Assembly: GCA_016841445.1 (NCBI GenBank) | Contig: JAENZD010000001.1 | Span: 1,302,001 to 1,366,000, forward strand | Direction: 5' to 3' | Length of the DNA: 64,000 nt | DNA from: Anaerolineaceae bacterium | Lineage (GTDB): Bacteria; Chloroflexota; Anaerolineae; Anaerolineales; Anaerolineaceae | Part shown: piece after piece, positions 1 through 9,864 of the stretch | Position numbering within the stretch: position 1 is the stretch's first letter | How the letters are laid out: every line of letters starts with the position of its first letter | Notes under the pieces: generated by a model | Database searches by the model: none | What the model was told of the DNA's origin: nothing | Seen by the model: the letters and a program-made list of their open reading frames with translations, nothing else | Position numbers and translations under genes: made by a program

Positions 1-1
1 A

Positions 2-1399
2 CCGGGGCAGTCCACATTGGGCTTTATGCTTCCATATACGCCTCTGCACCAGCTTTTACTGCAGCATGAACAAGGTTATCCTGAGGTGCTGGTGATGACC
101 AGCGGAAACCTTTCTGAAGAACCGATTCTGCATGAGAACCAGGCTGCTCTGGAGAAGTTGTCGCATATTGCTGATGCCTTCCTGCTGCACAACCGTCCAA
201 TCCACCGACGGATTGATGATTCTGTATTCAATGTAGTTGATGGAAAACCCTACCCTAGCCGCAGAGCCCGCGGCTACGCACCAAATCCCATCCGGGTTTC
301 ACAACCGCTGCCTCAAATCCTGGCTGTGGGTCCACAGATGAAAAACACCTTTTGCCTGACACGTGAGAAATATGCCTTCCTAAGCCATTACATCGGTGAG
401 ATGGAAAACTGGGAAACATACCAGGATTTTCAAAAGGCTGTCCGCGATTATGAAAGACTTTTCAGGATAAAGCCATCTGCCATCGCATACGATCTTCATC
501 CTGACTATACAACCACAAAATATGCTATGAATAGGGCTGAAGCTGAAGGGCTGCCAACCTACGCCATACAACACCATCATGCCCACCTGGCAGCTGTCAT
601 GGCAGAAAATAAGGTTCCCCCAGATCAGGCAACAGCTGGATTGATCTTCGATGGCACCGGCTACGGCACTGACCGCACCATTTGGGGCGGTGAGGTTCTC
701 ATCGGAAGCGCTGAGGGTTTTACAAGGGCATATCATCTCAAACCGGTTCCCTTACCGGGCGGAGATGCCTCAATTCTCAAACCCGCAAGGATGGCTTTGA
801 GCACGCTTTGGGCATCCGGCATTCCCTGGAAAGAACATTTAGCACCGGTTCAAGCCTTATCAAATTCAGAATTGCGCGTATTGAATGAGCAGCTAGAAAA
901 GAAGATCAATACCCCAATGACATCCAGTATGGGGCGCTTATTTGATTCTGCTGCAGCCCTGATTGGTATTCGTGAATCGATCACCTATGAAGCACAAGCT
1001 GCAATCGAATTAGAAGCGCTGGCTGACCGAAATGAGATGGGGTATTATCCATGGGAAATTGATGAGCAATTAATTGATGTGAAAGCCGTTTTATTGGGTA
1101 TCCTAGCAGACCTATCAAAGAACGTGGCAAGCCCGGTCATCTCTGCTCGTTTTCACAATACAATAGCTCAAATTTCTTTACAAATTGCACAGAAAATCCG
1201 GCGAGATCACGATCTCGACCAGATTGCCCTCTCTGGCGGTGTTTGGCAGAATAAAATGCTGCTTGAGAAAACGTTGGATTTGCTGCGAAGTGAAGGCTTC
1301 AAACCCTTGATCCACAAGCAACTACCGCCAAATGATGGCTGCGTGGCTTTTGGGCAGGCGATGATAGCCGCTTACAAGTATACAGTTAATAAGGAGTAA
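2..1399 (+). CDS. hypF: HypF, carbamoyltransferase for [NiFe]-hydrogenase maturation (5' end outside window)
   Basis: HypF makes the thiocarboxamide that HypE turns into the CN ligands of the [NiFe] hydrogenase iron. About 465 of the usual 750-780 residues are present and the reading frame is open to the left edge. The first part is the end of the YrdC/Sua5-like domain (LPYTPLHQLL, then MTSGNLSEEP and RRIDDSV). The rest is the Kae1-like carbamoyltransferase domain, with the metal-binding HHHAHLA motif, the FDGTGYG nucleotide motif and LSGGVWQN near the C-terminus. It heads hypC-hypD-hypE with a 3-bp gap to hypC. The acylphosphatase and zinc-finger domains expected at the N-terminus should lie upstream of this window. 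Confidence 0.95.
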   Translation, partial: PGQSTLGFMLPYTPLHQLLLQHEQGYPEVLVMTSGNLSEEPILHENQAALEKLSHIADAFLLHNRPIHRRIDDSVFNVVDGKPYPSRRARGYAPNPIRVSQPLPQILAVGPQMKNTFCLTREKYAFLSHYIGEMENWETYQDFQKAVRDYERLFRIKPSAIAYDLHPDYTTTKYAMNRAEAEGLPTYAIQHHHAHLAAVMAENKVPPDQATAGLIFDGTGYGTDRTIWGGEVLIGSAEGFTRAYHLKPVPLPGGDASILKPARMALSTLWASGIPWKEHLAPVQALSNSELRVLNEQLEKKINTPMTSSMGRLFDSAAALIGIRESITYEAQAAIELEALADRNEMGYYPWEIDEQLIDVKAVLLGILADLSKNVASPVISARFHNTIAQISLQIAQKIRRDHDLDQIALSGGVWQNKMLLEKTLDLLRSEGFKPLIHKQLPPNDGCVAFGQAMIAAYKYTVNKE

Positions 1400-1402
1400 G
1401 AC

Positions 1403-1660
1403 ATGTGTTTGGGCATTCCTGGAAAAATTATTTCCATTAGCGAGGATCACGGCACAAAAATGGCACAAATTGATTTTGGTGGCGTGGTCAGGGAAGCGTG
1501 CATTGAGGTCATCCCTGAAGCAAAACCTGGGGATTGGACAATCGTTCATGCTGGCTTCGCTTTGAACCTCCTCAGCGAAGAAGAAGCGCAGGAAACCCTT
1601 GACATCCTCAGAGAAATGTCCAAGCTAGCGGAGCAAGAAGGTTTAAATTCAGATGATTGA
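1403..1660 (+). CDS. hypC: HypC/HupF-type hydrogenase assembly chaperone
   Basis: An 85-residue protein that begins MCLGIPGKI, the hallmark of HypC. Cys2 binds the Fe(CN)2CO unit passed from HypD to the hydrogenase large subunit. Length is normal for the family. It starts 3 bp after the hypF stop, with an upstream AAGGAG in the end of hypF as ribosome binding site, and its last 8 bases overlap hypD. The order hypF-C-D-E is a standard maturation operon. No hydrogenase structural gene is visible, so the target enzyme must be encoded elsewhere. Confidence 0.95.
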   Translation: MCLGIPGKIISISEDHGTKMAQIDFGGVVREACIEVIPEAKPGDWTIVHAGFALNLLSEEEAQETLDILREMSKLAEQEGLNSDD

Positions 1661-2762
1661 AAAGAATATCTCTGAGATTCTCAAGGGATATCGTGATGCT
1701 GATATGGTGAAAAGGGTAATTCATGAAATTCACCAACGAGTAACCCAACCATGGGCCATCATGGAAATCTGCGGTGGGCAAACACACGCCATTATGCAAT
1801 ATGGACTCGACCAGCTTTTACCCGATGAAATCGAACTGATCCACGGCCCGGGCTGCCCGGTGTGTGTGACCGCTTTGGAATTGATCGACCAGGCATTGTG
1901 GATCGCCGATCAAAATGATGTGATTTTCACTTCTTTTGGCGATATGCTTCGTGTACCTGGGTCGAAAGGTGACCTATTCTCAGCAAGGGCTTCTGGTAGA
2001 CAGGTGAGAGTGGTTTATTCTCCCCTGGATGCTGTCAGGATTGCTCAAGAAAATCCGGTAAAACAAGTTGTATTTTTTGCGATCGGGTTTGAAACCACTG
2101 CCCCAGCCAACGTTATGGCAGTCCTCCAGGCTGAAAAACTGGGCCTGGATAATTTTTCCATCCTGCCAGCAAATGTGCTGGTGCCCCCAGCCATGCATGC
2201 CATCCTGGGAAGCCCGAATAACCGGGTCCAGGGCTTCCTGGCTGCTGGGCATGTCTGTGCTGTCATGGGCTACTGGGAGTATCCAACCATAGCCCAGAAA
2301 TACAATACACCCATCGTGGTGACAGGGTTCGAACCGCTTGACCTCGTGAACGGTATTCTCCGAACAATCAAACTGCTTGAAGAAAGCCGGATTGAGGTTG
2401 AGAATGCCTATCCCAGGGCAGTCACCTTTGATGGAAACCAGGCTGCCCAGTCTTTGATCAAGAAAGTATTTCAACCGGTCGACCGGAAATGGCGTGGAAT
2501 AGGCAGTATACCTAACAGCGGGTATGGATTAACCAAAGCATACATGCATTATGATGCGTCCAATCGTTTCAATTCCGGAGATATTAAAACAGAGGAATCA
2601 AAAATTTGCATCGCCGGTGAGGTTTTGCGTGGGTTGAAAAAACCGTCGGAATGTCCGGCATTTGGGACTCTGTGTACGCCGCAATCTCCCCTCGGCGCGC
2701 CAATGGTTTCTTCTGAAGGTGCCTGCGCTGCTTATTATCGCTACGGCAGAAAGTCATCATGA
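1653..2762 (+). CDS. hypD: HypD, iron-sulfur scaffold of hydrogenase maturation
   Basis: A 369-residue protein that with HypC assembles the Fe(CN)2CO centre. The conserved [11 protein letters not shown] motif near residue 37 holds the catalytic cysteine, followed by [10 protein letters not shown] (around 65-75). The C-terminal cysteine cluster that binds the [4Fe-4S] is seen as [20 protein letters not shown] followed by [10 protein letters not shown]. The start overlaps hypC by 8 bases and the stop overlaps hypE as ATGA, which suggests translational coupling. The Gln in CGGQTH, where E. coli has His, is in my recollection a common family variant and not a defect. Confidence 0.95.
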   Translation: MIEKNISEILKGYRDADMVKRVIHEIHQRVTQPWAIMEICGGQTHAIMQYGLDQLLPDEIELIHGPGCPVCVTALELIDQALWIADQNDVIFTSFGDMLRVPGSKGDLFSARASGRQVRVVYSPLDAVRIAQENPVKQVVFFAIGFETTAPANVMAVLQAEKLGLDNFSILPANVLVPPAMHAILGSPNNRVQGFLAAGHVCAVMGYWEYPTIAQKYNTPIVVTGFEPLDLVNGILRTIKLLEESRIEVENAYPRAVTFDGNQAAQSLIKKVFQPVDRKWRGIGSIPNSGYGLTKAYMHYDASNRFNSGDIKTEESKICIAGEVLRGLKKPSECPAFGTLCTPQSPLGAPMVSSEGACAAYYRYGRKSS

Positions 2763-3835
2763 CCGCAAACGAAACGACTCCCATCGAAATGCAAGGCCCT
2801 TCCTGCCCTATCCCCCATCACCACACGGAAACCGTTGTGATTGGACACGGCAGCGGTGGGCAGATGACCCAGGATCTGATCAGGAACATCTTTCAATCCC
2901 AATTGGGGAATGCTTTCCTGCTTGAAGGCAATGATGCCGCCAGAATTCCCCTTGAACAATTAAATGGAGAAATTGCAGTCTCAACAGACTCACATGTGGT
3001 GTCACCAATGTTTTTCCCCGGGGGAGATATCGGTCGCCTGGCCATCTGCGGAACAGTGAATGATGTTTCAATGTTGGGTGCGATTCCCCGCTTTATCACC
3101 GCTGGTTTCATCATCGAAGAAGGCTTTGCAATGGATTCGCTCAAGAATATCGTGAATTCAATGGCTCAAGCCTGCAATGAAGCTGGCGTACAAATCGTAG
3201 CCGGAGACACCAAAGTTGTTGAAAAAGGCAGCGTAGATGGATTGTTTATCAACACCGCGGGTCTCGGTATGATCCCAGCGGGAAGAAAAATCGGCGGTCA
3301 GTATGCAAAGCCTGGGGATGCTGTGCTGATCTCAGGTACGCTGGGTGATCACGGGATTGCAATCTTGCAAGCGCGTGGAGATCTGGGCTTTGAATCACAG
3401 ATCCTTTCAGATGTTGCCCCACTGAATAACATGATTGAAAGACTTCTTGATGAAATTCCGGAGGTGCATGTCTTGCGCGATCCCACACGAGGTGGATTAG
3501 CCACAACCCTCAAAGAGATTGCGTGCCAGAGCCAGGTGAGCATCAGGCTGCAGGAAGAATCCATCCCCATCAAGCCTGACGTCAATATTGCGTGTGAGCT
3601 GCTGGGCTTCGATCCATTGTATATTGCCAATGAAGGCAAGGTTATCATTATTCTGCCCGACCATTCCTCGGAAAAAGCGCTAGAAATCCTTCATAATTCT
3701 CCTTACGGGACTAATGCTATGCGAATTGGCGAGATTTTTCAGGAGGATCCTGGGCAGGTGCTTCTCGAAACGGTTTTTGGCTCGACCCGAATGCTTGATT
3801 TATTGGCAGGTGAGATACTTCCCCGTATTTGCTGA
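2759..3835 (+). CDS. hypE: HypE, carbamoyl dehydratase of hydrogenase maturation
   Basis: A 358-residue PurM-like ATPase that dehydrates the thiocarboxamide on its own C-terminal cysteine to a thiocyanate, the CN donor. The N-terminal [12 protein letters not shown] nucleotide region, the [15 protein letters not shown] motif near residue 243 and the invariant C-terminal PRIC are all present, so the catalytic cysteine is intact. It overlaps hypD by ATGA and is the last hyp gene. No clear terminator follows. A separate promoter for the next gene lies directly downstream. Confidence 0.95.
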   Translation: MTANETTPIEMQGPSCPIPHHHTETVVIGHGSGGQMTQDLIRNIFQSQLGNAFLLEGNDAARIPLEQLNGEIAVSTDSHVVSPMFFPGGDIGRLAICGTVNDVSMLGAIPRFITAGFIIEEGFAMDSLKNIVNSMAQACNEAGVQIVAGDTKVVEKGSVDGLFINTAGLGMIPAGRKIGGQYAKPGDAVLISGTLGDHGIAILQARGDLGFESQILSDVAPLNNMIERLLDEIPEVHVLRDPTRGGLATTLKEIACQSQVSIRLQEESIPIKPDVNIACELLGFDPLYIANEGKVIIILPDHSSEKALEILHNSPYGTNAMRIGEIFQEDPGQVLLETVFGSTRMLDLLAGEILPRIC

Positions 3836-3839
3836 TCGC

Positions 3840-3869
3840 TTGACCTTTTATCCCATTTCCTACTATACT
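3840..3869 (+). promoter_or_regulatory. Sigma-70-like promoter for the methyltransferase gene
   Basis: TTGACC at 3840-3845 and TATACT at 3864-3869 with an 18-bp spacer, 31 bp before the ATG at 3900. It starts just after the hypE stop, so the methyltransferase probably has its own transcription start. Confidence 0.5.
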
Positions 3870-3899
3870 TATTTCGAAATTATAAAATAAAGGAAAATC

Positions 3900-4700
3900 A
3901 TGAAAATCGACTACAAAGAAACTACCAGTGACCTCCAGACGAGAATTAACATCCATGATGCCTATGGTGCTCAGGACATTGATAAATGGATGCTCGATGT
4001 CCTCCCATTGAAGCAAGGCATGACCATACTTGATGTCGGCTGTGGATCAGGCAAGCAGTGCTTTTCTTATCTGGCTCATCTCAGCGGGAAAGCCAAGATC
4101 ACCGGTGGCGATGTTTCAGAATCCCTTCTGGAAAAGGCCAAAGAGGAAAATTTAAAGCTGGGAAAACGGGTGACATTCCAAACCCTCGACTTCAACAAGA
4201 AATTCCCCTTCGATGATAATACCTTTGATCTGGCATCCTGCTCCTTCGCAATTTATTACGCAGAAGATATCCCTTTCACAATTCAAGAAATGCATCGAAT
4301 TCTGAAACCAGGCGGTTACTTATTTACAACAGGCCCCATGCCTGAAAACAAGCAGATGTTCTATGACATCATCAAAGAAGCAACAGGCAAGGAAATTCCT
4401 CCCATGCCGGGCAGTTCACGATATGCCTCTGACATTTTAGGGTCGATCAAAGATCTTTTCTCATTAGTTGAAGTCCACATTTTCGAGAATCCTCTTATCT
4501 TCCCTTCTGTGGAACCTTTCCTGGATTATACACGTGCATCCCTGTCCGAAGACCGGCTCCTTTGGAATACTTTTTTCCAAACAAAAGAGGATTTTGAAAT
4601 GATTATGTCCAAAATTGCCAATATTGCCCTGAAGCGGTTCGATCAGGATGGGAAATTGGTGATGACCAAAGTCGTCGGTGGTTTTCTCGCAACAAAATAG
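3900..4700 (+). CDS. Class I SAM-dependent methyltransferase
   Basis: A 266-residue protein with a Rossmann-type methyltransferase domain. Motif I is ILDVGCGSGKQ (about residues 43-53). An acidic residue follows in GGDVSESLLEKA, and the post-motif region DLASCSFAIYYAEDIPFTIQEMHRILKPGGYLF is typical of UbiE/Methyltransf_11 proteins. AAAGGA lies a few bases before the ATG. The substrate cannot be told from sequence. The LmbE-type deacetylase gene follows 9 bp downstream, so the two may act on the same small molecule or glycoconjugate, which is inference only. Confidence 0.85.
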   Translation: MKIDYKETTSDLQTRINIHDAYGAQDIDKWMLDVLPLKQGMTILDVGCGSGKQCFSYLAHLSGKAKITGGDVSESLLEKAKEENLKLGKRVTFQTLDFNKKFPFDDNTFDLASCSFAIYYAEDIPFTIQEMHRILKPGGYLFTTGPMPENKQMFYDIIKEATGKEIPPMPGSSRYASDILGSIKDLFSLVEVHIFENPLIFPSVEPFLDYTRASLSEDRLLWNTFFQTKEDFEMIMSKIANIALKRFDQDGKLVMTKVVGGFLATK

Positions 4701-4709
4701 GGTTATCTT

Positions 4710-5360
4710 ATGAATCACAATATGACATTTTTTGGTGAAACAGTTTGTTTTATCGGCGCTCACCCGGATGATATTGAGCTGGGATGCGGAGCGTTCATTG
4801 CGGACATCGTTGACCAAACCAATGTGATCTGCGTTACTCTTTCAGACAACCAAAAAAATCCCCTTTTAAAGAATCTTGACAAAGAATATCACGATAGTAT
4901 GGCGATCCTTGGGGTTAAACCAGAAAATGTCTTCTTGCACGATTTCACAACACGCCGCTTCCAGGCTGCTCGTCAGGAGATCCTGGAAGTCTTAATCGAT
5001 CTGAAAAACCGCTATCATCCAGAGGTTGTTTTCGTCCACACCGACCAGGATATTCACCAGGACCATCAAACCGTGACCCAGGAATCTTTACGAGCTTTTC
5101 GTGGCACGACGCTGCTTGGCTTTGATGTGCTCCGTTCAAGTTATGGCTTTTTCCCACACTTTTTAGTTGAGGTCTCTGAAGAGGCAGTCGCTAAAAAAAT
5201 TAAAGCTCTACAAGCTTATAAAACGTACGCTGAAAAATATTATTTTGACGAAAATATCACACATTCAACCGCCATCCGCCATGGCGCGCTGGCAGAACGA
5301 CCCCTTGCAGAAGGTTTTGATATCTTGAGAATTGTAGGTCAATTCGGAGATAACTGCTAA
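4710..5360 (+). CDS. PIG-L/LmbE family N-acetylglucosaminyl deacetylase
   Basis: A 216-residue zinc-dependent deacetylase-type protein. The N-terminal IGAHPDDIELGCG (residues 12-24) supplies the His and Asp-Asp metal and catalytic residues, and HTDQDIHQDHQTV (about 110-122) supplies the distal His ligands. Family members remove acetyl groups from GlcNAc-containing lipids, mycothiol or bacillithiol precursors, and some antibiotics. The specific substrate here is unknown. It lies 9 bp after the methyltransferase and is probably co-transcribed with it. Its 3' end faces the Rieske gene. Confidence 0.88.
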   Translation: MNHNMTFFGETVCFIGAHPDDIELGCGAFIADIVDQTNVICVTLSDNQKNPLLKNLDKEYHDSMAILGVKPENVFLHDFTTRRFQAARQEILEVLIDLKNRYHPEVVFVHTDQDIHQDHQTVTQESLRAFRGTTLLGFDVLRSSYGFFPHFLVEVSEEAVAKKIKALQAYKTYAEKYYFDENITHSTAIRHGALAERPLAEGFDILRIVGQFGDNC

Positions 5361-5395
5361 TTCAAAATTTCAGCTGGTTGCACCACCCAATCTAT

Positions 5396-5713
5396 TTATT
5401 CTTCAACCCCAATATAAAGCATATTTTCTTCTACCTTGATCGGGTAAGAACTCACCCCCTTGACTGCGGGAAGAGTCAGAACCTCCCCTGTTCGAATATC
5501 GAAGCGAGCGCCATGTCTCGGGCAGATGATCTGATGGTTCTCAATTTCACCGTCCCCTAAGGGGCCATCATCATGGGTGCATACATCAGCTATCGCAAAA
5601 AACTCCCCATCAATATTGAAGAGTGCAACCGGCATGTCGCCAACCTCAATAAATAATCTTTCACCTTGAGGAAGCTCATCAACCTCACAAACAGGGTAAA
5701 ACTTTATTGCCAT
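5396..5713 (-). CDS. Rieske-type [2Fe-2S] ferredoxin (NirD/SUF-associated type)
   Basis: A 105-residue soluble Rieske domain with both cluster-binding boxes, CTHDDGPLGDG and CPRHGARFD, giving two Cys and two His ligands. There is no signal peptide or membrane helix, so it should be cytoplasmic. Genes of this type often sit next to sufBCD and are annotated as non-heme iron oxygenase ferredoxin subunits. Here it is the last gene in the minus-strand sufC-B-D-unknown series, but a strong hairpin separates it from the gene before it, so expression may be partly uncoupled. The electron partner is unknown. Confidence 0.9.
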   Translation of the reverse strand: MAIKFYPVCEVDELPQGERLFIEVGDMPVALFNIDGEFFAIADVCTHDDGPLGDGEIENHQIICPRHGARFDIRTGEVLTLPAVKGVSSYPIKVEENMLYIGVEE

Positions 5714-5737
5714 TCTAAAATAACCCTTTCAAACAAA

Positions 5738-5764
5738 CAGCGGTCATAATAAGAATGACCGCTG
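5738..5764 (-). terminator. Hairpin terminator or attenuator after the suf operon
   Basis: A perfect 10-bp stem, CAGCGGTCAT with ATGACCGCTG, and a 7-nt loop. On the minus strand it is followed by TTTGTTTG. It falls between the stop of the 97-aa gene (5790) and the Rieske start (5713). It may end most suf transcripts while letting some read through into the Rieske gene. Confidence 0.65.
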
Positions 5765-5789
5765 AATTGATCAGTATTGTTCCTACTTA

Positions 5790-6083
5790 TTAACTTGTTT
5801 GATAACCCGTTGGTCGGGCAGAATCTTTCTTAGCCTGCCTGATCAAATGTGATTCGAATGGGAACCATAAGATATGGTCAGGCACCATCCAGCCATCCGT
5901 TAGATAAACATTTGTTCTGAACTGTACTGCGACCATTTTCTCGTCAACCTGTACAACAATCCCTCTTGCCCAATCCCTGATCCTCTCCCCATTTTTCTCA
6001 TGATCGCATAAGACTTCAACGGGATCGCCAACCTGGAATGGCACATCTTCTTGTGGTGCTCGCATAAATGGAGATTTGGCCAT
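5790..6083 (-). CDS. Conserved small protein of unknown function in the suf neighbourhood
   Basis: A 97-residue soluble protein that I do not recognise. The start at 6083 is chosen because AGGAGG lies 5 bases upstream. A longer frame reaches 6137 without such a site. The sequence is rich in Val, Asp and Trp (DWARGIVVQVDEKMVAVQFRTNVYL) and reads like a small beta-rich fold, perhaps SH3- or Tudor-like, with no cysteines for a cluster. A short promoter-like element precedes it, and it lies between sufD and the Rieske gene. A role in iron-sulfur assembly is possible but rests only on position. Confidence 0.75.
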   Translation of the reverse strand: MAKSPFMRAPQEDVPFQVGDPVEVLCDHEKNGERIRDWARGIVVQVDEKMVAVQFRTNVYLTDGWMVPDHILWFPFESHLIRQAKKDSARPTGYQTS

Positions 6084-6139
6084 TAATCCTCCTGAATTAA
6101 TAAATATAAATAATTGATTTACTTGTATCCAACGCATCT

Positions 6140-6148
6140 ATTGTAGCA
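6140..6148 (-). promoter_or_regulatory. Extended -10 element before the 97-aa gene
   Basis: On the minus strand TGC precedes TACAAT, an extended -10 pattern, about 57 bp before the chosen start at 6083. No good -35 is seen. It could give the 97-aa gene expression independent of sufCBD. Confidence 0.3.
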
Positions 6149-6200
6149 GAAACGAGACGTTTTTTCTATTAGCAAAAGATATGAATTTATCAAAACTCTT

Positions 6201-7553
6201 TTAGCGATCTGCCATTTTCTCTTTAACCGCGTTCGCAAACCGATTTTGAACCCCTTCAAATGGAATTCTTGCCATTATGGGTGCAAAAAAACCCATAACA
6301 ATAAGTTGTTCCGCTTCTTTTCTTGGAATTCCTCGACTCAACAAGTAGAAAATTTCGTCTTCATCGATCTTCCCAACAGTCGCACCATGTGTACAGCGAA
6401 CATCATCTGCTAAAATTTCAAGGCCGGGAATTGAATCAGCCTGAGAGCCTTTGCTGAGAATCAAATTTCGGTTCGCCTGGTAACCATCCGTTCCTATCGC
6501 ACCAGGCGCAACATAGATCATCCCCTGCCAAACTGACCGGCTCTCATCCATCAGTGCACCTTTGTACAAGAGGTCGCTGGTGGTATTTGGCGCTAAATGG
6601 TTCTGCTGGGTGTCATGGTCTAAATGCTGATCACCGCTGGTGAAATAAAAACCTGACATACGTGCTGAAGCACCAGGCTCAACCAGGTCAATATCTGAAA
6701 AATTCTTTGTCAGATGAGTACCCATCGCACCAAATATCCACTCTAGGTTTGCATCTGCCATCACCCGAGCTCGTTCCCTCGTAAAAGACCAAACATTTTT
6801 TCCCCAGGATTGTAGTTCCACAAAGTTCAATCGTGCGTTTTTGCCAACATACAACTCAACGATACCATCATGCAGTAATTGCCTTTGTTCATTTTGAACC
6901 AGGGATGCTGATTCATGAACAAACGTCACCTTTGCCCCTTCTTCAACCCAGACCAGGATATGGTTGAAAAAAGCCTGATCCTCTCCATACCCCCAATAGA
7001 GGCTATGGATTGGATCGTTGATGGTAACATTCTTGGGTACATACAGAAGTACCCCGTCATGCGCCAATGCTGCGGCCAACGCAGTAAATTTATCCTCATT
7101 TGGACTGACGATTTGTCCAATTAACCGGTCTAATAGATCAGGATATTCCTTTTCAGCTGTCTGAAAGTCACAGAATATCACACCTGCATTTTCAAGTTCC
7201 GGGGTGATCCAATGTGCGTCTTCTACAGCACCTGAGATCAACTGGCCCGAGCGCTCTTCACCAACCGTGATCGGATCCATGAAACGATCTGGCGACCGGA
7301 CTGGATCACCTTTGTCTTGCCATAAAGTGAAACTTTCTGTCCTCAGATTGCGGATATCTGTGCGACGCCACGCCTCATCTTTCAGAGTTGGAAATGGCAA
7401 ATTTTCATAAGATTCCCATGCATCCTGGCGATATTTTAGTATGCGTTCATCACTTGTTTGAGGAATATCTTGTTTTGTGAATTTAAACTCGGATAATTCA
7501 AACTGCCTGGTGACAGATCTTTTACGAACCGTAATTTTTGGCGCAGTAGACAT
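6201..7553 (-). CDS. sufD: SufD, Fe-S cluster assembly scaffold component
   Basis: A 450-residue SufD of the SufBC2D scaffold. The N-terminal region contains EAWRRTDIRNL, and the C-terminal beta-helix ends with the family pattern CTHGATVGKIDEDEIFYLLSRGIPRKEAEQLIVMGFF, written here in two pieces as CTHGATVGKIDEDE and FYLLSRGI. The ATG at 7553 is preferred over the adjacent in-frame TTG at 7556. It follows sufB by 27 bp and is third in sufC-B-D. The conserved His near the C-terminus (THGATVG) that takes part in cluster assembly with SufB is kept. Confidence 0.95.
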   Translation of the reverse strand: MSTAPKITVRKRSVTRQFELSEFKFTKQDIPQTSDERILKYRQDAWESYENLPFPTLKDEAWRRTDIRNLRTESFTLWQDKGDPVRSPDRFMDPITVGEERSGQLISGAVEDAHWITPELENAGVIFCDFQTAEKEYPDLLDRLIGQIVSPNEDKFTALAAALAHDGVLLYVPKNVTINDPIHSLYWGYGEDQAFFNHILVWVEEGAKVTFVHESASLVQNEQRQLLHDGIVELYVGKNARLNFVELQSWGKNVWSFTRERARVMADANLEWIFGAMGTHLTKNFSDIDLVEPGASARMSGFYFTSGDQHLDHDTQQNHLAPNTTSDLLYKGALMDESRSVWQGMIYVAPGAIGTDGYQANRNLILSKGSQADSIPGLEILADDVRCTHGATVGKIDEDEIFYLLSRGIPRKEAEQLIVMGFFAPIMARIPFEGVQNRFANAVKEKMADR

Positions 7554-7580
7554 CAATAGGTATAATCGCTTTCTTTTCTT

Positions 7581-8993
7581 CTACCCGACGGACCCAATCA
7601 TTTGCAGTTGGATCAACCGGTTCATTTCAACCGCATATTCCATAGGCAGTTCTTTCACAAGCGGTTCAATGAACCCGGATACAACCATTGTCGTCGCTTC
7701 TTCCTGACTCATTCCCCTGCTCATTAAGTAGAATAACTGCTCTTCTCCCACTTTGGATACTGTAGCCTCATGACCCAATGAAACATCCTGGGCTTCAACA
7801 TCGATATAAGGATACGTATCAGTCCGCGATTCAGGATCTAGCAAAAGGGCATCACAAACCACATTGGATTTCGATCCCTCTGCTTCTGGCAAGATCTTTA
7901 AAAGCCCCCGGTAAGAGGAGCGACCGTTGCCTCTGCTGATGGATTTCGAAGTGACCTTGCTGCTTGTGTTAGGTGCAAAATGTATCGCTTTACCGCCTGC
8001 GTCCTGGTGTTGGCCTGGTCCCGCAAATGCAACCGAGAGAATCTCGCCATGCGCACCAGGTTCCATCAAATAGCATGATGGGTATTTCATTGTTGTTTTT
8101 GATCCCAGGTTGGCATCAACCCATTCCATTGTGGCATTCTCAAAAACCTTTGCACGCTGGGTGACAAGGTTGTAAACATTGTTTGACCAGTTTTGAATCG
8201 TCGTGTACCTGACACGGGCATTCTTTTTAACAATGATCTCAATCACACCGCTGTGGAAGGAGTTGGTGGTATACGTCGGGGCGGTACACCCTTCGACGTA
8301 ATGGACCTGTGCACCTTCATCAGCTATGATGAGCGACCGTTCAAACTGCCCAATATTCGCTGAGTTTAAACGGAAATAGGCTTGCAAAGGCAGGTCAACT
8401 TTGGTGTTTGGTGGGATATAGACAAATGATCCGCCTGACCAAACAGCACTGTTTAACGCAGCAAATTTATTATCCTGGATTGGGATGACCTTTGAAAAAT
8501 ATTCCCTAAAAATGTCTGGGTGCTGCCTGAGACCTTCTTCAATTGAAAGGAAAATAACACCCTGATCTTTCAACGCTTGATTAACATTGTGGTAAATCAT
8601 CTCAGACTCGTACTGAGCGCCAACACCCGCCAGGTACTTCTGTTCAGCCTCGGGGATACCCAATTTTTCAAATGTATTTTTGATCGTTTCGGGAACATCT
8701 TCCCACGTTTGACCTTCTGCATCCGTCGGTTTAACATAATAGAAAATATCATCAAGATCTAAGTCACTGAGATCAGCGCCCCAGGTTGGCATTGGCCTGG
8801 CTTGAAAATGCTCAAGAGCTTTTAACCGAAACTCCAGCATCCACTGAGGTTCACCTTTCATTGCTGAAATTTGCCTGACCACCTCTTCATCTAAACCTTT
8901 TCGACTTTTAAATACAAACGTATCTGGATCGCTGAATCCATATTGATAATCATCTAATTCATTTAAAAAACCGCTTTTCGGGTTCTTATCCAT
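7581..8993 (-). CDS. sufB: SufB, Fe-S cluster scaffold protein
   Basis: A 470-residue SufB of normal length. It carries [33 protein letters not shown] (in part PLQAYFRLN), [20 protein letters not shown] and the C-terminal [20 protein letters not shown] region. The cysteine in EGCTAP is the type proposed to help build the cluster. SufB is the main scaffold of the SUF system and works with SufC ATPase and SufD. It lies 22 bp downstream of sufC and 27 bp upstream of sufD, so the three are surely one transcript. Confidence 0.96.
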   Translation of the reverse strand: MDKNPKSGFLNELDDYQYGFSDPDTFVFKSRKGLDEEVVRQISAMKGEPQWMLEFRLKALEHFQARPMPTWGADLSDLDLDDIFYYVKPTDAEGQTWEDVPETIKNTFEKLGIPEAEQKYLAGVGAQYESEMIYHNVNQALKDQGVIFLSIEEGLRQHPDIFREYFSKVIPIQDNKFAALNSAVWSGGSFVYIPPNTKVDLPLQAYFRLNSANIGQFERSLIIADEGAQVHYVEGCTAPTYTTNSFHSGVIEIIVKKNARVRYTTIQNWSNNVYNLVTQRAKVFENATMEWVDANLGSKTTMKYPSCYLMEPGAHGEILSVAFAGPGQHQDAGGKAIHFAPNTSSKVTSKSISRGNGRSSYRGLLKILPEAEGSKSNVVCDALLLDPESRTDTYPYIDVEAQDVSLGHEATVSKVGEEQLFYLMSRGMSQEEATTMVVSGFIEPLVKELPMEYAVEMNRLIQLQMIGSVG

Positions 8994-9015
8994 GCCTAAC
9001 CTCTATGCTTATTGT

Positions 9016-9792
9016 TCAGACCGATTGGGGCTGTACATACTTCTCACGCACCCAGTCGTACCCCTCATCTTCAAGTTTGAGTGCAAGTTCCTCACCCCCC
9101 GATTCGACGATCCGGCCATCAAACATAATATGAACAAAATCCGGTTTGATGTAATTCAGGATCCGCTGGTAATGTGTTATCACTAAGGCACCCATGTTGG
9201 GACCCTTAAGGGCATTCACGCCCTCGGAAACAATGCGAATAGCATCAATGTCCAATCCCGAGTCAGTTTCATCAAGGATAGCGAATGCGGGTTCCAGGGC
9301 TGCGAGCTGTAAAACTTCAGTTCGCTTCTTTTCACCTCCGGAAAAACCTTCGTTTAAGTAACGACCGCCAAATGTGTAATCCATTTCTAAAAGATCCATT
9401 TTGGATTTAAGCATTTTTCGAAAGTCCAATACGGAAATATCTTCTTGAGGGGGGGCAGCATGACGCCGCTGGGAGTTAATTGCTGTGCGGATGAAGTTGG
9501 CAACGGTCACACCAGGGATTGAAACGGGGTATTGAAACGCTAGGAAAAGGCCTGCCCGAGAGCGTTCATCAGGTGCCATTTCGAGAACACTTTTCCCATT
9601 TAAAAGAATGTCACCGCCCGTCACGTCATATTTGGGATGTCCCATGATCGTGTAAGCCAATGTTGATTTGCCGGTGCCATTCGGACCCATGATCGCATGT
9701 ACTTCACCCTGTCTCAAAGTTAAATTCAAGCCTTTGATGATTTGGGTATCCTCAATCGAAACTTGCAGATTCTTGATGATTAATTCTTGCAT
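9016..9792 (-). CDS. sufC: SufC, ATPase of the Fe-S assembly complex
   Basis: A 258-residue ABC-type ATPase. The Walker A is GPNGTGKST (about 36-44), the signature is [18 protein letters not shown] and the Walker B is [14 protein letters not shown], followed by the H-loop VITHYQRIL. It is the soluble SufC type with no transmembrane partner. As first gene of the minus-strand operon it sits directly behind a fully consensus promoter. ATP binding by SufC drives rearrangement of SufB-SufD during cluster formation. No cysteine desulfurase (sufS) or sufU gene is in the window. Confidence 0.96.
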   Translation of the reverse strand: MQELIIKNLQVSIEDTQIIKGLNLTLRQGEVHAIMGPNGTGKSTLAYTIMGHPKYDVTGGDILLNGKSVLEMAPDERSRAGLFLAFQYPVSIPGVTVANFIRTAINSQRRHAAPPQEDISVLDFRKMLKSKMDLLEMDYTFGGRYLNEGFSGGEKKRTEVLQLAALEPAFAILDETDSGLDIDAIRIVSEGVNALKGPNMGALVITHYQRILNYIKPDFVHIMFDGRIVESGGEELALKLEDEGYDWVREKYVQPQSV

Positions 9793-9864
9793 TCAAACTC
9801 CATGAAAACTTGGATATTTTAATCCTAATTTATCTTATTTATCATATTTTTACTAAACAAACGA

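Noticed and set aside
1653-2762. Gln in the HypD CGGQTH motif as a loss of function
   Set aside because: The cysteine is intact, and Gln at this site is, as I recall, common in HypD proteins.
6084-6137. An 18-codon N-terminal extension of the 97-aa gene
   Set aside because: The AGGAGG at 5 bases before 6083 marks the start. The extension covers AT-rich leader sequence.
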